A DNA stretch of 64,000 bases from Stenotrophomonas maltophilia (GTDB lineage Bacteria; Pseudomonadota; Gammaproteobacteria; Xanthomonadales; Xanthomonadaceae): the NCBI GenBank assembly GCA_002387845.1, contig DGLB01000072.1, positions 63,717-127,716 on the forward strand. Reading direction: 5' to 3'. This document shows, piece by piece, positions 55,419 through 63,831 of the stretch. Under the pieces are notes generated by a model, which saw only the letters and a program-made list of their open reading frames with translations, was not told the DNA's origin and searched no databases. Position 1 is the stretch's first letter; each line of letters starts with the position of its first letter. A program made the position numbers and the translations under genes.

Positions 55419-56121
55419 AACCGGCCAACCGGTCGCCTCGCTGCGCCGGTACGGGCGCTTTCCGCACTGGATCCGGGTCGCAGCCGGGCTGGAAGCCGAC
55501 GAAACCGTGGTGGTGGATGTCGAGCATGGCGGGCAGCTGCCCGACCCGGCCAACTTCGCTGGGGTGATCGTCACCGGCTCGGCCGCTTACGTCACCGACC
55601 GCGCCGACTGGAGCGAGCGCAGCGCGCAGTGGCTGCGCGACGCCGCCTACGACGGCCGCCCGGTGTTCGGCATCTGCTACGGCCACCAGCTGCTTGCCCA
55701 TGCCTTGGGCGGTGAGGTGGCCTACAACCCGGCCGGCCGCGAGTCGGGCACCATCGAACTGGCGCTGGAGCCGTCGGCGGTGGACGACCCGCTGTTCGCG
55801 GGCCTGCCGGCGCGCTTCCCGGCCCATGCCACCCACCTGCAGACCGTGCTGCGCGCCCCGGAGGGTGCCGCCATCCTGGCCCGCTCCGCACAGGACAACT
55901 GCCACGCGTTCCGCTGGGGCGAGCAGGCCTGGGGCGTGCAGTTCCATCCGGAATTCGCCACCCACCACATGCGCGGTTACGTCCGCGCCCGCGCCGAGTG
56001 CATCCGCAGCCACGGCGGCTGCGCACGCACGGTGGCACGGGGGGTCAGCGCCGCCCCGCTGGCCCGCCAGTTGCTGCGCCGGTTCGTACGCCAGGCGCGC
56101 AACGCCGAACGCGGTCACTGA
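55390..56121 (+). CDS. Class I glutamine amidotransferase-like protein
   Basis: 243 residues with the triad-type GATase fold. The nucleophile Cys is in FGICYGHQLLAHALGG, and the His-Glu pair is in VQFHPEFAT. It resembles the stand-alone GuaA-like amidotransferases (YfeJ type) that hydrolyse glutamine or act on gamma-glutamyl compounds; no synthetase domain is fused. The start overlaps the ATPase gene by 29 bases in another frame, so it is probably co-transcribed, but no functional link is apparent. Confidence 0.88.
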   Translation: MNHAPFLILETGQPVASLRRYGRFPHWIRVAAGLEADETVVVDVEHGGQLPDPANFAGVIVTGSAAYVTDRADWSERSAQWLRDAAYDGRPVFGICYGHQLLAHALGGEVAYNPAGRESGTIELALEPSAVDDPLFAGLPARFPAHATHLQTVLRAPEGAAILARSAQDNCHAFRWGEQAWGVQFHPEFATHHMRGYVRARAECIRSHGGCARTVARGVSAAPLARQLLRRFVRQARNAERGH

Positions 56122-56132
56122 AACGCCACACG

Positions 56133-56154
56133 GTAGTGACGGGCCACGCCCGTC
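56133..56154 (+). repeat. GTAG REP palindrome
   Basis: GTAGTGACGGGCCACGCCCG plus two bases, 11 bases after the amidotransferase stop. Confidence 0.85.
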
Positions 56155-56263
56155 TCCCCGGATACCCCGAACCGTCCACATCTTCAGGTGGCGCGCACAT
56201 AAAACAGGGATAATCGAGCCAGCACGGGGCCTGCGGCCCCTACTCCCCCTGTTCCGGATTGGT

Positions 56264-57175
56264 ATGAGAGACATTCGCAAGCTGCCCGCCTCGGCGGGTG
56301 CCCAGTGGCTGCTGGACACATTCACGCTGTACCGCCGCGCGCCGCTGCAGCTGGCCGTGCTGGGCATCATCGGCATGCTGGTCAGTTCGTTGATCGCCAT
56401 CGTCTCGCAGGCGCTGCCGGGCTGGCTGAGCCTGCTCGGGCAGCTGCTGTCGGTGGCGGTGGGCCCCATCCTGTTCGGCGGCATGCTGTGGGCGGTGAGT
56501 GAGATCGACCAGGGCCACCGCGCCCAGCCGGCTCACCTGCTGCAGCCGATCCGCGACCGCCGGGTGAGTCACCTGCTGGTGCCGCTGGCGATCCAGATGG
56601 TCACCATTCTGGCCTTGGGTGCGCTGCTGTACCTCATGATCGGCAGCGACGGGCTGAACGCCATCGGTGAAGCCACCCGCAACCTGCAGGTACTGCAGCA
56701 GTCGGGCACCGCGCCCAGCAACGAACAGGTGCTGGCGGTATTCGACCCGGTGCCGGTGAAGCGCGTGCTGCTGTGGATCGCGCTGGTGTTTGCGGTGTTT
56801 GTCGCACTGAGCATGGCCATGTTCACCCAGCCGGCGCTGGTGATGTTCGACCGTCAGAGCGGCATGCATGCCCTGCGCATGAGCCTGCAGGGCTGCGTGG
56901 AGAACTTCGGTGCGATGACCGTGTTCATGCTGCTTGGCCTGGTGGCCATGCTCTGCATCTACTTCCTGGTAGCCATCGTGATGCAGATCGCACTGCTGGT
57001 CGGCGGTGCCGCCGCCGCCACCGCGCTGATGCAGCTGGTGGTCACCACGGTGATCATGCCGTTGTACGTGGGCGCGGTGTACGCCTCCTGGAAGCAGATG
57101 TTCGCCCACCGCACCCGCGGCAACCCGCCGCCGGTGCCGCCGTCGAACGGTCCGAAGAACATCTTCGCGGCCTGA
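56264..57175 (+). CDS. BPSS1780-like integral membrane protein
   Basis: 303 residues with about six membrane segments, including LAVLGIIGMLVSSLIAIV and IYFLVAIVMQIALLVGG. The layout fits the BPSS1780/DUF-type family of proteobacterial membrane proteins of unknown function. The ATG at 56264 lies in a weak context (GGATTGGT), so the start is probable rather than certain. The C-terminus is a short proline-rich cytoplasmic tail. It converges on tatC; a hairpin lies between them. Role unknown. Confidence 0.75.
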   Translation: MRDIRKLPASAGAQWLLDTFTLYRRAPLQLAVLGIIGMLVSSLIAIVSQALPGWLSLLGQLLSVAVGPILFGGMLWAVSEIDQGHRAQPAHLLQPIRDRRVSHLLVPLAIQMVTILALGALLYLMIGSDGLNAIGEATRNLQVLQQSGTAPSNEQVLAVFDPVPVKRVLLWIALVFAVFVALSMAMFTQPALVMFDRQSGMHALRMSLQGCVENFGAMTVFMLLGLVAMLCIYFLVAIVMQIALLVGGAAAATALMQLVVTTVIMPLYVGAVYASWKQMFAHRTRGNPPPVPPSNGPKNIFAA

Positions 57176-57192
57176 TCGGTTGAGTACCCGTG

Positions 57193-57211
57193 GGACACGC
57201 ATGGCGTGTCC
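57193..57211. terminator. Hairpin between convergent genes
   Basis: Perfect palindrome GGACACGC-ATG-GCGTGTCC, related to the arms of the REP at 36048 but without a GTAG head. It lies between the membrane protein gene and tatC and could serve as a bidirectional end point; no T-run. Confidence 0.4.
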
Positions 57212-57225
57212 GCGCGGTGCCGGAA

Positions 57226-57972
57226 TCAACCGGCGGGTTGTTCGCCCTTGCGCGGCACCAGCCACCGGGCCGCATGGATGCCCAGCTCATAAAGCAGGCA
57301 CATCGGAATGGCCAGCATCAGCTGCGAGACCACGTCCGGCGGGGTCAGCACCGCGGCCAGCACGAAAATGCCGACAATCGCGTAGCCACGGCCTTCCTTG
57401 AACTGTTCCGGGGTGATCCAGCCCAGCAGGGTCAGGATCACCATCGCCACCGGCAGCTCGAAACTGCTGCCGAAGGCGAAGAAGATCGCCAGCACGAAGT
57501 CCAGGTACGCATTCGCATCCGGCGTGATCGCAATCACGTCCGGGCGGAAGGTGGTCAGGAAGTGGAACACCGCCGGCAACACCAGGAAGTAGGCGAACGC
57601 GCAGCCGATGTAGAACAGCAGCACCGAAGACACCAGCAGCGGCACCGCCAGGCGCTTTTCGCGCGCATACAGGCCCGGGGCCACGAACGACCACAGTTGG
57701 AACAGCAGCCACGGCACCGCAATGAACAGCGCCACGAAGAAGGTCAGCTTCAGCGGCGCGAAAAACGCCCCGGCCGGGTTGGTGGCGATCATCGACTGCC
57801 CGTTCGGCAGCTGCGATACCAGCGGCTCGGCCAGCCAGGTGTAGATCTGCCGCGAGAACGGCATCAGCCCCAGCAGAATCACGCCCAGGCCGATCAACCC
57901 GCGCATCAACCGCGCGCGCAGTTCGATCAGGTGTTCCACCAGCCCGCTTTCGGGAGCCTGCGGATCGCTCAT
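57226..57972 (-). CDS. tatC: Twin-arginine translocase subunit TatC
   Basis: Inner-membrane receptor of the Tat pathway, which exports folded proteins with RR signal peptides. 248 residues with six membrane helices. The conserved N-terminal stretch LVEHLIELRARLMRGLIGLG and the family motifs FFAPLKLTFFVALFIAVPW and ASPFSPD-like FRPDVIAITPD are present. The start overlaps tatB by four bases. Third gene of tatABC. Confidence 0.96.
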   Translation of the reverse strand: MSDPQAPESGLVEHLIELRARLMRGLIGLGVILLGLMPFSRQIYTWLAEPLVSQLPNGQSMIATNPAGAFFAPLKLTFFVALFIAVPWLLFQLWSFVAPGLYAREKRLAVPLLVSSVLLFYIGCAFAYFLVLPAVFHFLTTFRPDVIAITPDANAYLDFVLAIFFAFGSSFELPVAMVILTLLGWITPEQFKEGRGYAIVGIFVLAAVLTPPDVVSQLMLAIPMCLLYELGIHAARWLVPRKGEQPAG

Positions 57973-58472
57973 GGCTTGCCCTCCGGCGGCATGTCGGTGG
58001 GCGGTACGGGGGCGGGATCACGCGGTGAGCCCCCGTCGATGCCGGGCGGAGCCATGGCATCGCGTTGCGGTTCCGCTTCCGGCAGGTCAGGCGTGGCTGG
58101 CACCACATGCTGGGCCACGCTGGCCGGCGAATCCGGGGCCGGGCCGGTCATCACCGGTTCCTCCGGGCTGCCCGCATCGGTGCGCGCCACATCGCGCTGC
58201 AGCTCCTCGGCCTGCCGACGCGCCGCTTCCCCGCTGGCGCGCAGCTGCGCCTCGGTATCCTGTACCGATTGCTGCGCCTCGCGGAACTGACGCTTGATCT
58301 CATCAGCGTGCAGTTCGCGTTCCAGCTCCTGCTTGACCGAATCCCACTGGTTGCGGGCACGACGCACCCACAGCCCGGCAAACCGCGCTGCCTTGGGCAG
58401 GCGTTCCGGGCCCAGCACCACCAGAGCGACCACTGCGATCAGCAGCAGTTCGCTGAAGCCGATATCGAACAC
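57969..58472 (-). CDS. tatB: Twin-arginine translocase subunit TatB
   Basis: 167 residues: one N-terminal membrane helix starting MFDIGFSELLLIAVVALVVL, the hinge GPERLPKAAR, an amphipathic helix, and a long acidic, proline-rich cytoplasmic tail. The opening motif FDIGFSEL distinguishes TatB from TatA. It forms the substrate receptor with TatC. It starts 14 bases after the tatA stop and overlaps tatC. Confidence 0.95.
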   Translation of the reverse strand: MFDIGFSELLLIAVVALVVLGPERLPKAARFAGLWVRRARNQWDSVKQELERELHADEIKRQFREAQQSVQDTEAQLRASGEAARRQAEELQRDVARTDAGSPEEPVMTGPAPDSPASVAQHVVPATPDLPEAEPQRDAMAPPGIDGGSPRDPAPVPPTDMPPEGKP

Positions 58473-58486
58473 GCCAGATCGTCCGG

Positions 58487-58714
58487 TCAGCGACGGTCGC
58501 GGTCGTGCTCGTTCTGCGAGGACGTCGTCGAATCAGTAGTGCGCGACTGGTCATTCAGCTGCGCAGGCGGCGCGTCTTCATCGCGCATGCCCTTCTTGAA
58601 TTCCTTGACGGCACTGCCAAGGTCCTTGGCACCGCTGGTCAGCTTCTTGGTGCCGAACACCAGAAGCACGATCACCAGCACTACCACCCAATGCCACAAG
58701 CTCATACTGCCCAT
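58487..58714 (-). CDS. tatA: Twin-arginine translocase subunit TatA
   Basis: 75 residues with one N-terminal membrane helix (LWHWVVVLVIVLLVFG), a TKKL hinge, the amphipathic helix DLGSAVKEFKKGM and a polar tail. It forms the pore of the Tat translocase. Two in-frame ATGs (58714 and 58705) are possible; the upstream one is given. First gene of tatABC. Confidence 0.95.
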   Translation of the reverse strand: MGSMSLWHWVVVLVIVLLVFGTKKLTSGAKDLGSAVKEFKKGMRDEDAPPAQLNDQSRTTDSTTSSQNEHDRDRR

Positions 58715-58788
58715 GTGCTGCTCGCGTACCTAGTCAACAGGAGGTTGAGCATAGCGCACCGCCACTACGACGGCGCGCGTGACGAAAG

Positions 58789-59682
58789 TCAGTTGCCGCC
58801 ATCCAGCGATTCGGTGCGGATTTCACCTTCGCCCACCGGCTGGAAGCCCTGCTGGGCCGGCGGCTGCGCCGGAACCGCCTGCAGCGGCGCGGTGGTGGCT
58901 TCGCTGGTGCCCTGTTCAGCCGGCGGAAGTGCCGGTGCGCCGGTCGTATTCGGCGCGGCGCGCGGCGCCGGTGCGGCACCCGCAGTGCCCCGGTTGGCAC
59001 GGGCTGAATAGGTGGCCTCTTCCAGGCGGTCGCGGAAGGCCACCACGTCCATCGACGGCGATTCGCCCACCCGGCCTTCGAAGATCATGCGCGGAGTGGT
59101 GCTGCTGCCGTAGGCATCCAGGTTGGCTTCGTCGTCGATCTGCAGAATCGCGCCGTCCAGCGCCACACCGGCAAACAGCCCGCGCGCACGCGACCACGAC
59201 CAGATTTCCGCCTTCAGCTGGCCATCGGTGGCGGCAGCGGCATTGCGGCCCACCGGGCCGGCAGCGACGCCGGCATCGGCACCGAGGGTGAACTTGCCGT
59301 TGACCAGGTTGTCCAGGCTGCGGTCGTTGCGGAACACCAGCACCACATCGGAGGACTGCACGCCGGCCTGGAAGCCGATGCTGCCGCCGGTGAGCTTCAT
59401 GAACACCGGGTTGGACCAGCTGCCGTCGGGATTCTTGACCGACATCAGGCCATGCCCGCGACGCCCGCCAATCACCAGGCCGGCCTTGATGGTGTCGGGA
59501 ATCACGACGATGGCGCGGCCTTCGTCGAGCAGCTTGTCCGGGATGCCCTGTTCGGGAATCGACTGGATTTCATTGAGCACGCGCACCGCATTGCGGGCGC
59601 GCTGGTCTTCCTGGGGGCCGGCCACGGCCTGGGCCGACAGCAGGCTGGCAGAGATCAACAGGACAAGGCGGATGCGGCGCAT
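58789..59682 (-). CDS. SYLF (Ysc84-like) lipid-binding protein
   Basis: 297 residues: a signal peptide (LSAQAVAGPQ), then a SYLF domain with VIPDTIKAGLVIGGRRGHGL, GGSIGFQAGVQSSDVVLVF and the ALDGAILQIDDEANLDAYG block near its end, then a proline/alanine-rich tail (about 240-297). SYLF proteins bind acidic lipids; bacterial members are secreted or periplasmic and poorly understood. The ATG at 59682 has GGAG six bases upstream. Expressed away from hemH. Confidence 0.9.
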   Translation of the reverse strand: MRRIRLVLLISASLLSAQAVAGPQEDQRARNAVRVLNEIQSIPEQGIPDKLLDEGRAIVVIPDTIKAGLVIGGRRGHGLMSVKNPDGSWSNPVFMKLTGGSIGFQAGVQSSDVVLVFRNDRSLDNLVNGKFTLGADAGVAAGPVGRNAAAATDGQLKAEIWSWSRARGLFAGVALDGAILQIDDEANLDAYGSSTTPRMIFEGRVGESPSMDVVAFRDRLEEATYSARANRGTAGAAPAPRAAPNTTGAPALPPAEQGTSEATTAPLQAVPAQPPAQQGFQPVGEGEIRTESLDGGN

Positions 59683-59706
59683 GGTGGTCTCCGAAAGCAA
59701 TCAACG

Positions 59707-59809
59707 ATAGGTGCCCATCCTGATGGGCACGCATTACAGGACCGGTAGGTGCCCATCCTGATGGGCACGCAACACAGAACCGGTAGGTGCCCACGCAAGT
59801 GGGCACGCA
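59707..59809 (+). repeat. Three tandem GTAG-type hairpins
   Basis: Three copies of GTAGGTGCCCA..TGGGCACGCA, at 59707-59733 (head ATAG), 59745-59772 and 59783-59809, in the same orientation at a period of about 38 bases. The first two share the loop TCCTGA; the third has CGCAAG. They lie between the divergent SYLF and hemH genes. Confidence 0.9.
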
Positions 59810-59876
59810 ATACCCGAAATTAGTCAGGTTTCAATGAATCCGCAATGAGTATCCCGGACCTGCGAGAATACCCCCC

Positions 59877-60839
59877 ATGCTCGACGCACCCGACACCGCC
59901 GTGCTGGCGGTCAATCTAGGCACGCCGCAAACGCCCACCGCCCCGGCGGTCAGGCGCTATCTGGCTGAGTTTCTCAGCGATCCGCGCGTGGTCTCCATTC
60001 CCGCCCTGCTGTGGAAACCGCTGCTGTACGGGCTGATCCTGCCGCTGCGCAGCGGACGCTCGGCCGCCAAGTACGCCCAGGTGTGGCTGCCGGAGGGCTC
60101 GCCGCTGATGGTGTACACACGGCGGCTGGCCGAGTCGATGCAGGCCTTGATGCCCGACCTGACCGTGCGCCACGCCATGCGCTACGGCGCGCCGGCATTG
60201 ACCGCCGAACTTGACCGGCTCGCCGCCGAAGGCGTGCGCCGCGTGGTGGTGCTGCCGCTGTATCCGCAGTACTCCACCACCACCACCGCGTCGATCGAAG
60301 ACCAGCTGCGGCAATGGCAGCCGCGTCATCCAGGCGTCACCGTGACCCTGGTGCGCGATTACGCGGTGGACCCGGCATGGGTGAGCGCCGTTGCCGACAG
60401 CATCCGCGCGTGGTGGGACCAGCACGGACGCGGCGACAGGCTGCTGTTCTCGTTCCATGGCATTCCGCAGCGCCTGGCCGATGCCGGCGACCCCTATCCG
60501 CAGCGCTGCGAGGCGAGTGCGCGCGCGATTGCCGAGGCACTGGGCCTGGCCGATGGCGAATGGCAGCTGGCCTACCAGTCGCGTTTCGGACGCGAGAAGT
60601 GGCTGCAGCCCTACGCCGAACCGACGCTGTGGGAATGGGCGGACGCAGGCACGAAGCGGATCGACGTGGTCTGCCCTGGCTTCGCCACCGACTGCCTGGA
60701 GACGCTGGAGGAAGTGGCAATGGGTTTCACCGAAACCGTGGCCGAACGCGGCGCGCAGATGCGCTACATCCCCTGCCTGAATGATGCGCCGGCGCACGCG
60801 CGGGCCCTTGCGCGGCTCAGCGTGGCGGCGTTGACTTGA
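59877..60839 (+). CDS. hemH: Ferrochelatase
   Basis: Inserts Fe2+ into protoporphyrin IX, the last step of protoheme synthesis. 320 residues, with VNLGTPQTP near the start, the LPLYPQYSTTTTAS motif, and the catalytic histidine in LLFSFHGIPQR. The Glu-rich motif CPGFATDCLETLEEV is intact. No strong ribosome site precedes the ATG at 59877. The following hydrolase gene overlaps its stop by four bases. Confidence 0.96.
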   Translation: MLDAPDTAVLAVNLGTPQTPTAPAVRRYLAEFLSDPRVVSIPALLWKPLLYGLILPLRSGRSAAKYAQVWLPEGSPLMVYTRRLAESMQALMPDLTVRHAMRYGAPALTAELDRLAAEGVRRVVVLPLYPQYSTTTTASIEDQLRQWQPRHPGVTVTLVRDYAVDPAWVSAVADSIRAWWDQHGRGDRLLFSFHGIPQRLADAGDPYPQRCEASARAIAEALGLADGEWQLAYQSRFGREKWLQPYAEPTLWEWADAGTKRIDVVCPGFATDCLETLEEVAMGFTETVAERGAQMRYIPCLNDAPAHARALARLSVAALT

Positions 60840-61687
60840 TCCTGCAGCCGTTCACCCTGCCACTGGCCACCACCCGGGTGGCCGGGCTGCGCTCGGAACA
60901 TCGCCAGGTGCCCCGCGTGCTCGCGCTGCACGGGTGGCTCGACAACGCCGCCAGCTTCGTCCCCTTGGCAGCCCATCTGCCGGCGCTGGACCTGGTTGCC
61001 ATCGACCTGCCAGGGCATGGCCACAGCGCGCATCTGCCCCCGGGCACGCAGTACAACACCCCCGGCGCGATCTGCCATGTTCTGGACGTGGCCGACGCGC
61101 TGGGGTGGGACCGCTTTACCCTGCTCGGCCATTCCATGGGGGCGGGCATCGCCAGCCTGACCGCCGCAGCCGCGCCCGAGCGGGTGGAGCGGTTGATCGC
61201 CATCGAGGCGCTGGGCGGGCTGCGGGGTCCCGAAGAAGAGACCGCTTCGCGTCTGCGCGAGCATGTGCAGGCCGCACGCCGGCTGGGCGACAAACGCCTG
61301 CGCGTGTTTGCCGATCTGGCCGCGCCGGTGCGCGCGCGGATGATGGCCAACCAGCTCAGCGAACCCTGTGCGCGGCTGCTGGTGGAGCGCGGTGTCATGC
61401 CGGTGGAGGGCGGCTACAGCTGGTGCAGCGACCCGCGTCTGATGCTGCCGACTGCGATGCGGATGAGTGAGACGCAGATCGACAATCTGCTGGCTGCCAT
61501 CGAGTGCCCGACCCAGGTGGTATACGCCAGTCCGGCACAGTCGTACTACCCCGAGCCGATGCGCAGCGAGCGACTGAAGCTGCTGCGCGACGGGCGGGTC
61601 GCGGTGTTTCCGGGAACACATCATCTGCATATGGAGCATCCCGGGACGGTGGCGGCCGTGATCACGGCGTTCCTGCAGGGCCAGTGA
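60836..61687 (+). CDS. Alpha/beta hydrolase
   Basis: 283-residue cytoplasmic hydrolase starting at a TTG that overlaps the hemH stop (TTGA). The fold is clear: oxyanion motif LHGWLDNAASF, strand VAIDLPGHGHS, nucleophile elbow LLGHSMGAGIA, and a C-terminal histidine in GTHHLHMEHP. Substrate unknown; the coupling with hemH is common in relatives and does not reveal a role. Confidence 0.9.
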   Translation: MILQPFTLPLATTRVAGLRSEHRQVPRVLALHGWLDNAASFVPLAAHLPALDLVAIDLPGHGHSAHLPPGTQYNTPGAICHVLDVADALGWDRFTLLGHSMGAGIASLTAAAAPERVERLIAIEALGGLRGPEEETASRLREHVQAARRLGDKRLRVFADLAAPVRARMMANQLSEPCARLLVERGVMPVEGGYSWCSDPRLMLPTAMRMSETQIDNLLAAIECPTQVVYASPAQSYYPEPMRSERLKLLRDGRVAVFPGTHHLHMEHPGTVAAVITAFLQGQ

Positions 61688-61842
61688 CGCACCCGGCTGC
61701 TGAGGCCGGGTTGATAGGGTCAGCAAACGTCGCAGATGACCAGCAAGGTGCAAAACGAGATGCGCGTCGTGGTGCGGGCGGCGCTGAGTCTGTCTAGTCG
61801 CAGGTTCCGACAACCCACGTTGTCCTTTTCTGCGAGCGCTCC

Positions 61843-62505
61843 ATGCCTGGTTCCAGTTCCCCCCTTGCCTGCGCTGCAGCGGGTTCCGCGCCCACCCGGC
61901 CAGGGCGCCCGGACCGACCGGCCAGCTGCCCACCGTGCGTTGTCAGCAGCGCACTTGAACAGATCAGCAACAGCGCTGACGCCGCCGTGCAACGGCCCAC
62001 CACACCGGTACTGGATGGCGCGTGGACCGGTGTCATCACCGGCTGGCTGACCCACGCGGCGACCGCGATGCGCGACGCACCCGATCTACCGCGTGTGGGC
62101 GTGCCGACGCTTTATCTGTGGCGGGCGTACAAGGCGGCGGCCTGGCACGTGCTCCCGGCCACGCTGTCGCTGATGCTGGAATCCGAACACCTGTGCAGGC
62201 TGTTCGGACTGGATGCGCCCTTGCCGGACTCGGTGTGTGCCCCCCTGTTGGACGCAATGCGGGGTGAGATGTCGCGCACGGTCGCCGCTGGCAGCCCATT
62301 GCAGCAGGATGGCGAGGTGCTGATGCGCTACCTTGAGGGCTGCATGAAGCTGCCGGCCAGGGACGTGTTGGGCAACCCGTTGCTGCGACCGTTGTTCGAC
62401 GCGCTGCACGAGGTTGCGATGAAGAAGCCGGCGCTGGGCCATGTTGGCAACATCGCAGATTCAGCCTCGGCGCCCGCGACCGGGGGGCATCACGTTGCCC
62501 ATTGA
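61843..62505 (+). CDS. Orphan protein A of a paralogous pair (LDAPLP motif)
   Basis: No family recognised. 220 residues, with a proline/serine-rich disordered N-terminus (about 1-45) and a helical core. The core motif CRLFGLDAPLPDSVCAPLLD recurs in diverged form in the next gene, with matching residues on both sides. There is no signal peptide or membrane segment. The ribosome site is weak. The 3' end overlaps the next gene by 11 bases, so the two are probably translated together. Confidence 0.62.
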   Translation: MPGSSSPLACAAAGSAPTRPGRPDRPASCPPCVVSSALEQISNSADAAVQRPTTPVLDGAWTGVITGWLTHAATAMRDAPDLPRVGVPTLYLWRAYKAAAWHVLPATLSLMLESEHLCRLFGLDAPLPDSVCAPLLDAMRGEMSRTVAAGSPLQQDGEVLMRYLEGCMKLPARDVLGNPLLRPLFDALHEVAMKKPALGHVGNIADSASAPATGGHHVAH

Positions 62506-63406
62506 ACCGATGGCCCTCTGCACCGTGGTGGTGCCGCGCCCGGCCAGCGCACCGCCCCGACTGGGGGACGCAGCGCGGGTCGAGGTTCGAAATACACCTT
62601 CCCCTGCGCCCTTGCCTCATCCCGATACGGAGGATCTTCGGATGCCGGCCTTGGGCGGCTACGGCCTGCGCCTGCGGCAGGTCTCGGTCCCCGACGCCGC
62701 CATCGTTGGCGAGCACCTGGTGTGTCAGTGGGTTCACAACCGGCCGCCTGAGCACACGGTGCTGGCGGACCATGGCACCCACCTGAAAGCAGAATGGCTG
62801 CGGCTGCTCGATCATTGGACCTGCTGTGCTGCCAACAGCCTTCGGCAGGACGCTGTTGCTGCGCAGGCACAGGGTAACGAAGCTCCGGCAACGTGGGCGG
62901 CCTATCTGGTGGCGGCGCGGTGTCTGTTGCAGGGTGAGCTGGAACAGGTGCTGGCGTCGCCGTGGTGCAGCCGCCTGCTCCCGTTGGATGCCCCGCTGCC
63001 ACCGACGCTGCAAAGCGCGCTGCTGCGCGCCCTCGATCTGCAGATCCACGCCAGCGGCGCGCTTGATGACGCAGGGCGCGCGCGGGCCAACGCTGTGCTT
63101 GGGGAGCTGTACCCAGCGCTGCAGGGACCCGCCCTGGATGCGATGCGGCACGTACTGCTGGTCCACCTGTTCGCGTCCCTGCACAGGCAGGCTGTTGCCG
63201 AAAACACCGCGGGCACCGAGTTCCGGGTGATCCACCTGCATGTGCCACCCACCGATGGTCTGGGCACGGATCCTCCGGCTTCGGATACTCCGGCATCGGA
63301 TCCTCCGGCTTCGGATCCTCCGGCATCGGATCCTCAGGCTTCGGAATCTCGTGGCACGGATCCTCATGGCCCCGATACTCGTGAAACGGGTACCTCGGGA
63401 CGGTAG
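62495..63406 (+). CDS. Orphan protein B of a paralogous pair, with pentapeptide-repeat tail
   Basis: No family recognised. About 303 residues from the TTG at 62495, preferred because GGGGGG lies seven bases upstream; an ATG at 62510 has no site. The helical core (about 95-235) contains CSRLLPLDAPLPPTLQSALL, the counterpart of the motif in the upstream gene. The tail (about 258-303) is built of degenerate five-residue units (PPASD, TPASD, PQASE), encoded by 15-base DNA repeats at 63268-63345. The stop codon TAG belongs to the GTAG head of a REP element. Confidence 0.62.
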   Translation: MPIEPMALCTVVVPRPASAPPRLGDAARVEVRNTPSPAPLPHPDTEDLRMPALGGYGLRLRQVSVPDAAIVGEHLVCQWVHNRPPEHTVLADHGTHLKAEWLRLLDHWTCCAANSLRQDAVAAQAQGNEAPATWAAYLVAARCLLQGELEQVLASPWCSRLLPLDAPLPPTLQSALLRALDLQIHASGALDDAGRARANAVLGELYPALQGPALDAMRHVLLVHLFASLHRQAVAENTAGTEFRVIHLHVPPTDGLGTDPPASDTPASDPPASDPPASDPQASESRGTDPHGPDTRETGTSGR

Positions 63407-63561
63407 GGTCGCACGACAGTCGACCGCCGATCCGGTGGCCGAGTTCGGTTGGGCATGACCTTTTTCGGAATGACCGCGATGCGTCCGGCGCCTGATTGCA
63501 CCGGTCCATGCGTCAATGCGGTCACGGAGGTTATCGGCCGTCGTCTTGCGACCGACGCTAC
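63403..63561. repeat. 159-bp REP-bounded element, copy 1
   Basis: Begins with a plus-strand GTAG palindrome (GTAGGGTCGCACGACAGTCG) and ends with a minus-strand one (CTAC at 63558-63561). The interior is conserved with copy 2, including GGCATGACCTTTTTCGGAA. Each end can form a hairpin and the ends face each other. Confidence 0.92.
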
Positions 63562-63672
63562 CAAGGAAACATCCCGGCGTTCCGGCGTTCGGGTAATCCG
63601 GAATCCCGGCGGTCCGGCATCCCGGCGCTTCGGCGCTTCGGCGCTTCGGCATCTCGTGGTGCTGGGGTTGCG
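63562..63672. repeat. Simple-repeat spacer between the two 159-bp copies
   Basis: Short degenerate tandem units of CCGGCRTTC and GGCGCTTC type, including three consecutive GGCGCTTC copies. The units resemble the 15-base repeats that encode the tail of the preceding protein. Confidence 0.7.
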
Positions 63673-63831
63673 GTAGGGTCGCACGACAGTCGACCGCCGA
63701 TCCTGTGACCGCGTTCGGTTGGGCATGACCTTTTTCGGAACGACCGCGATGCGTCCGGCGCCTGATTGCACCGGTCCATGCGTCAATGCGGTCGCGCAGG
63801 TTATCGGACGTCGTCTTGCGACCGACGCTAC
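63673..63831. repeat. 159-bp REP-bounded element, copy 2
   Basis: Direct copy of 63403-63561, identical in length, with a small number of substitutions, bounded by the same opposed GTAG palindromes. The 90 bases that follow hold more degenerate CCGGCATCC-type units and no gene. Confidence 0.92.

Noticed and set aside
63562..63672. Short regular repeats considered as a CRISPR array
   Set aside because: Units are under 15 bases, degenerate and without spacers of constant length; no cas genes.
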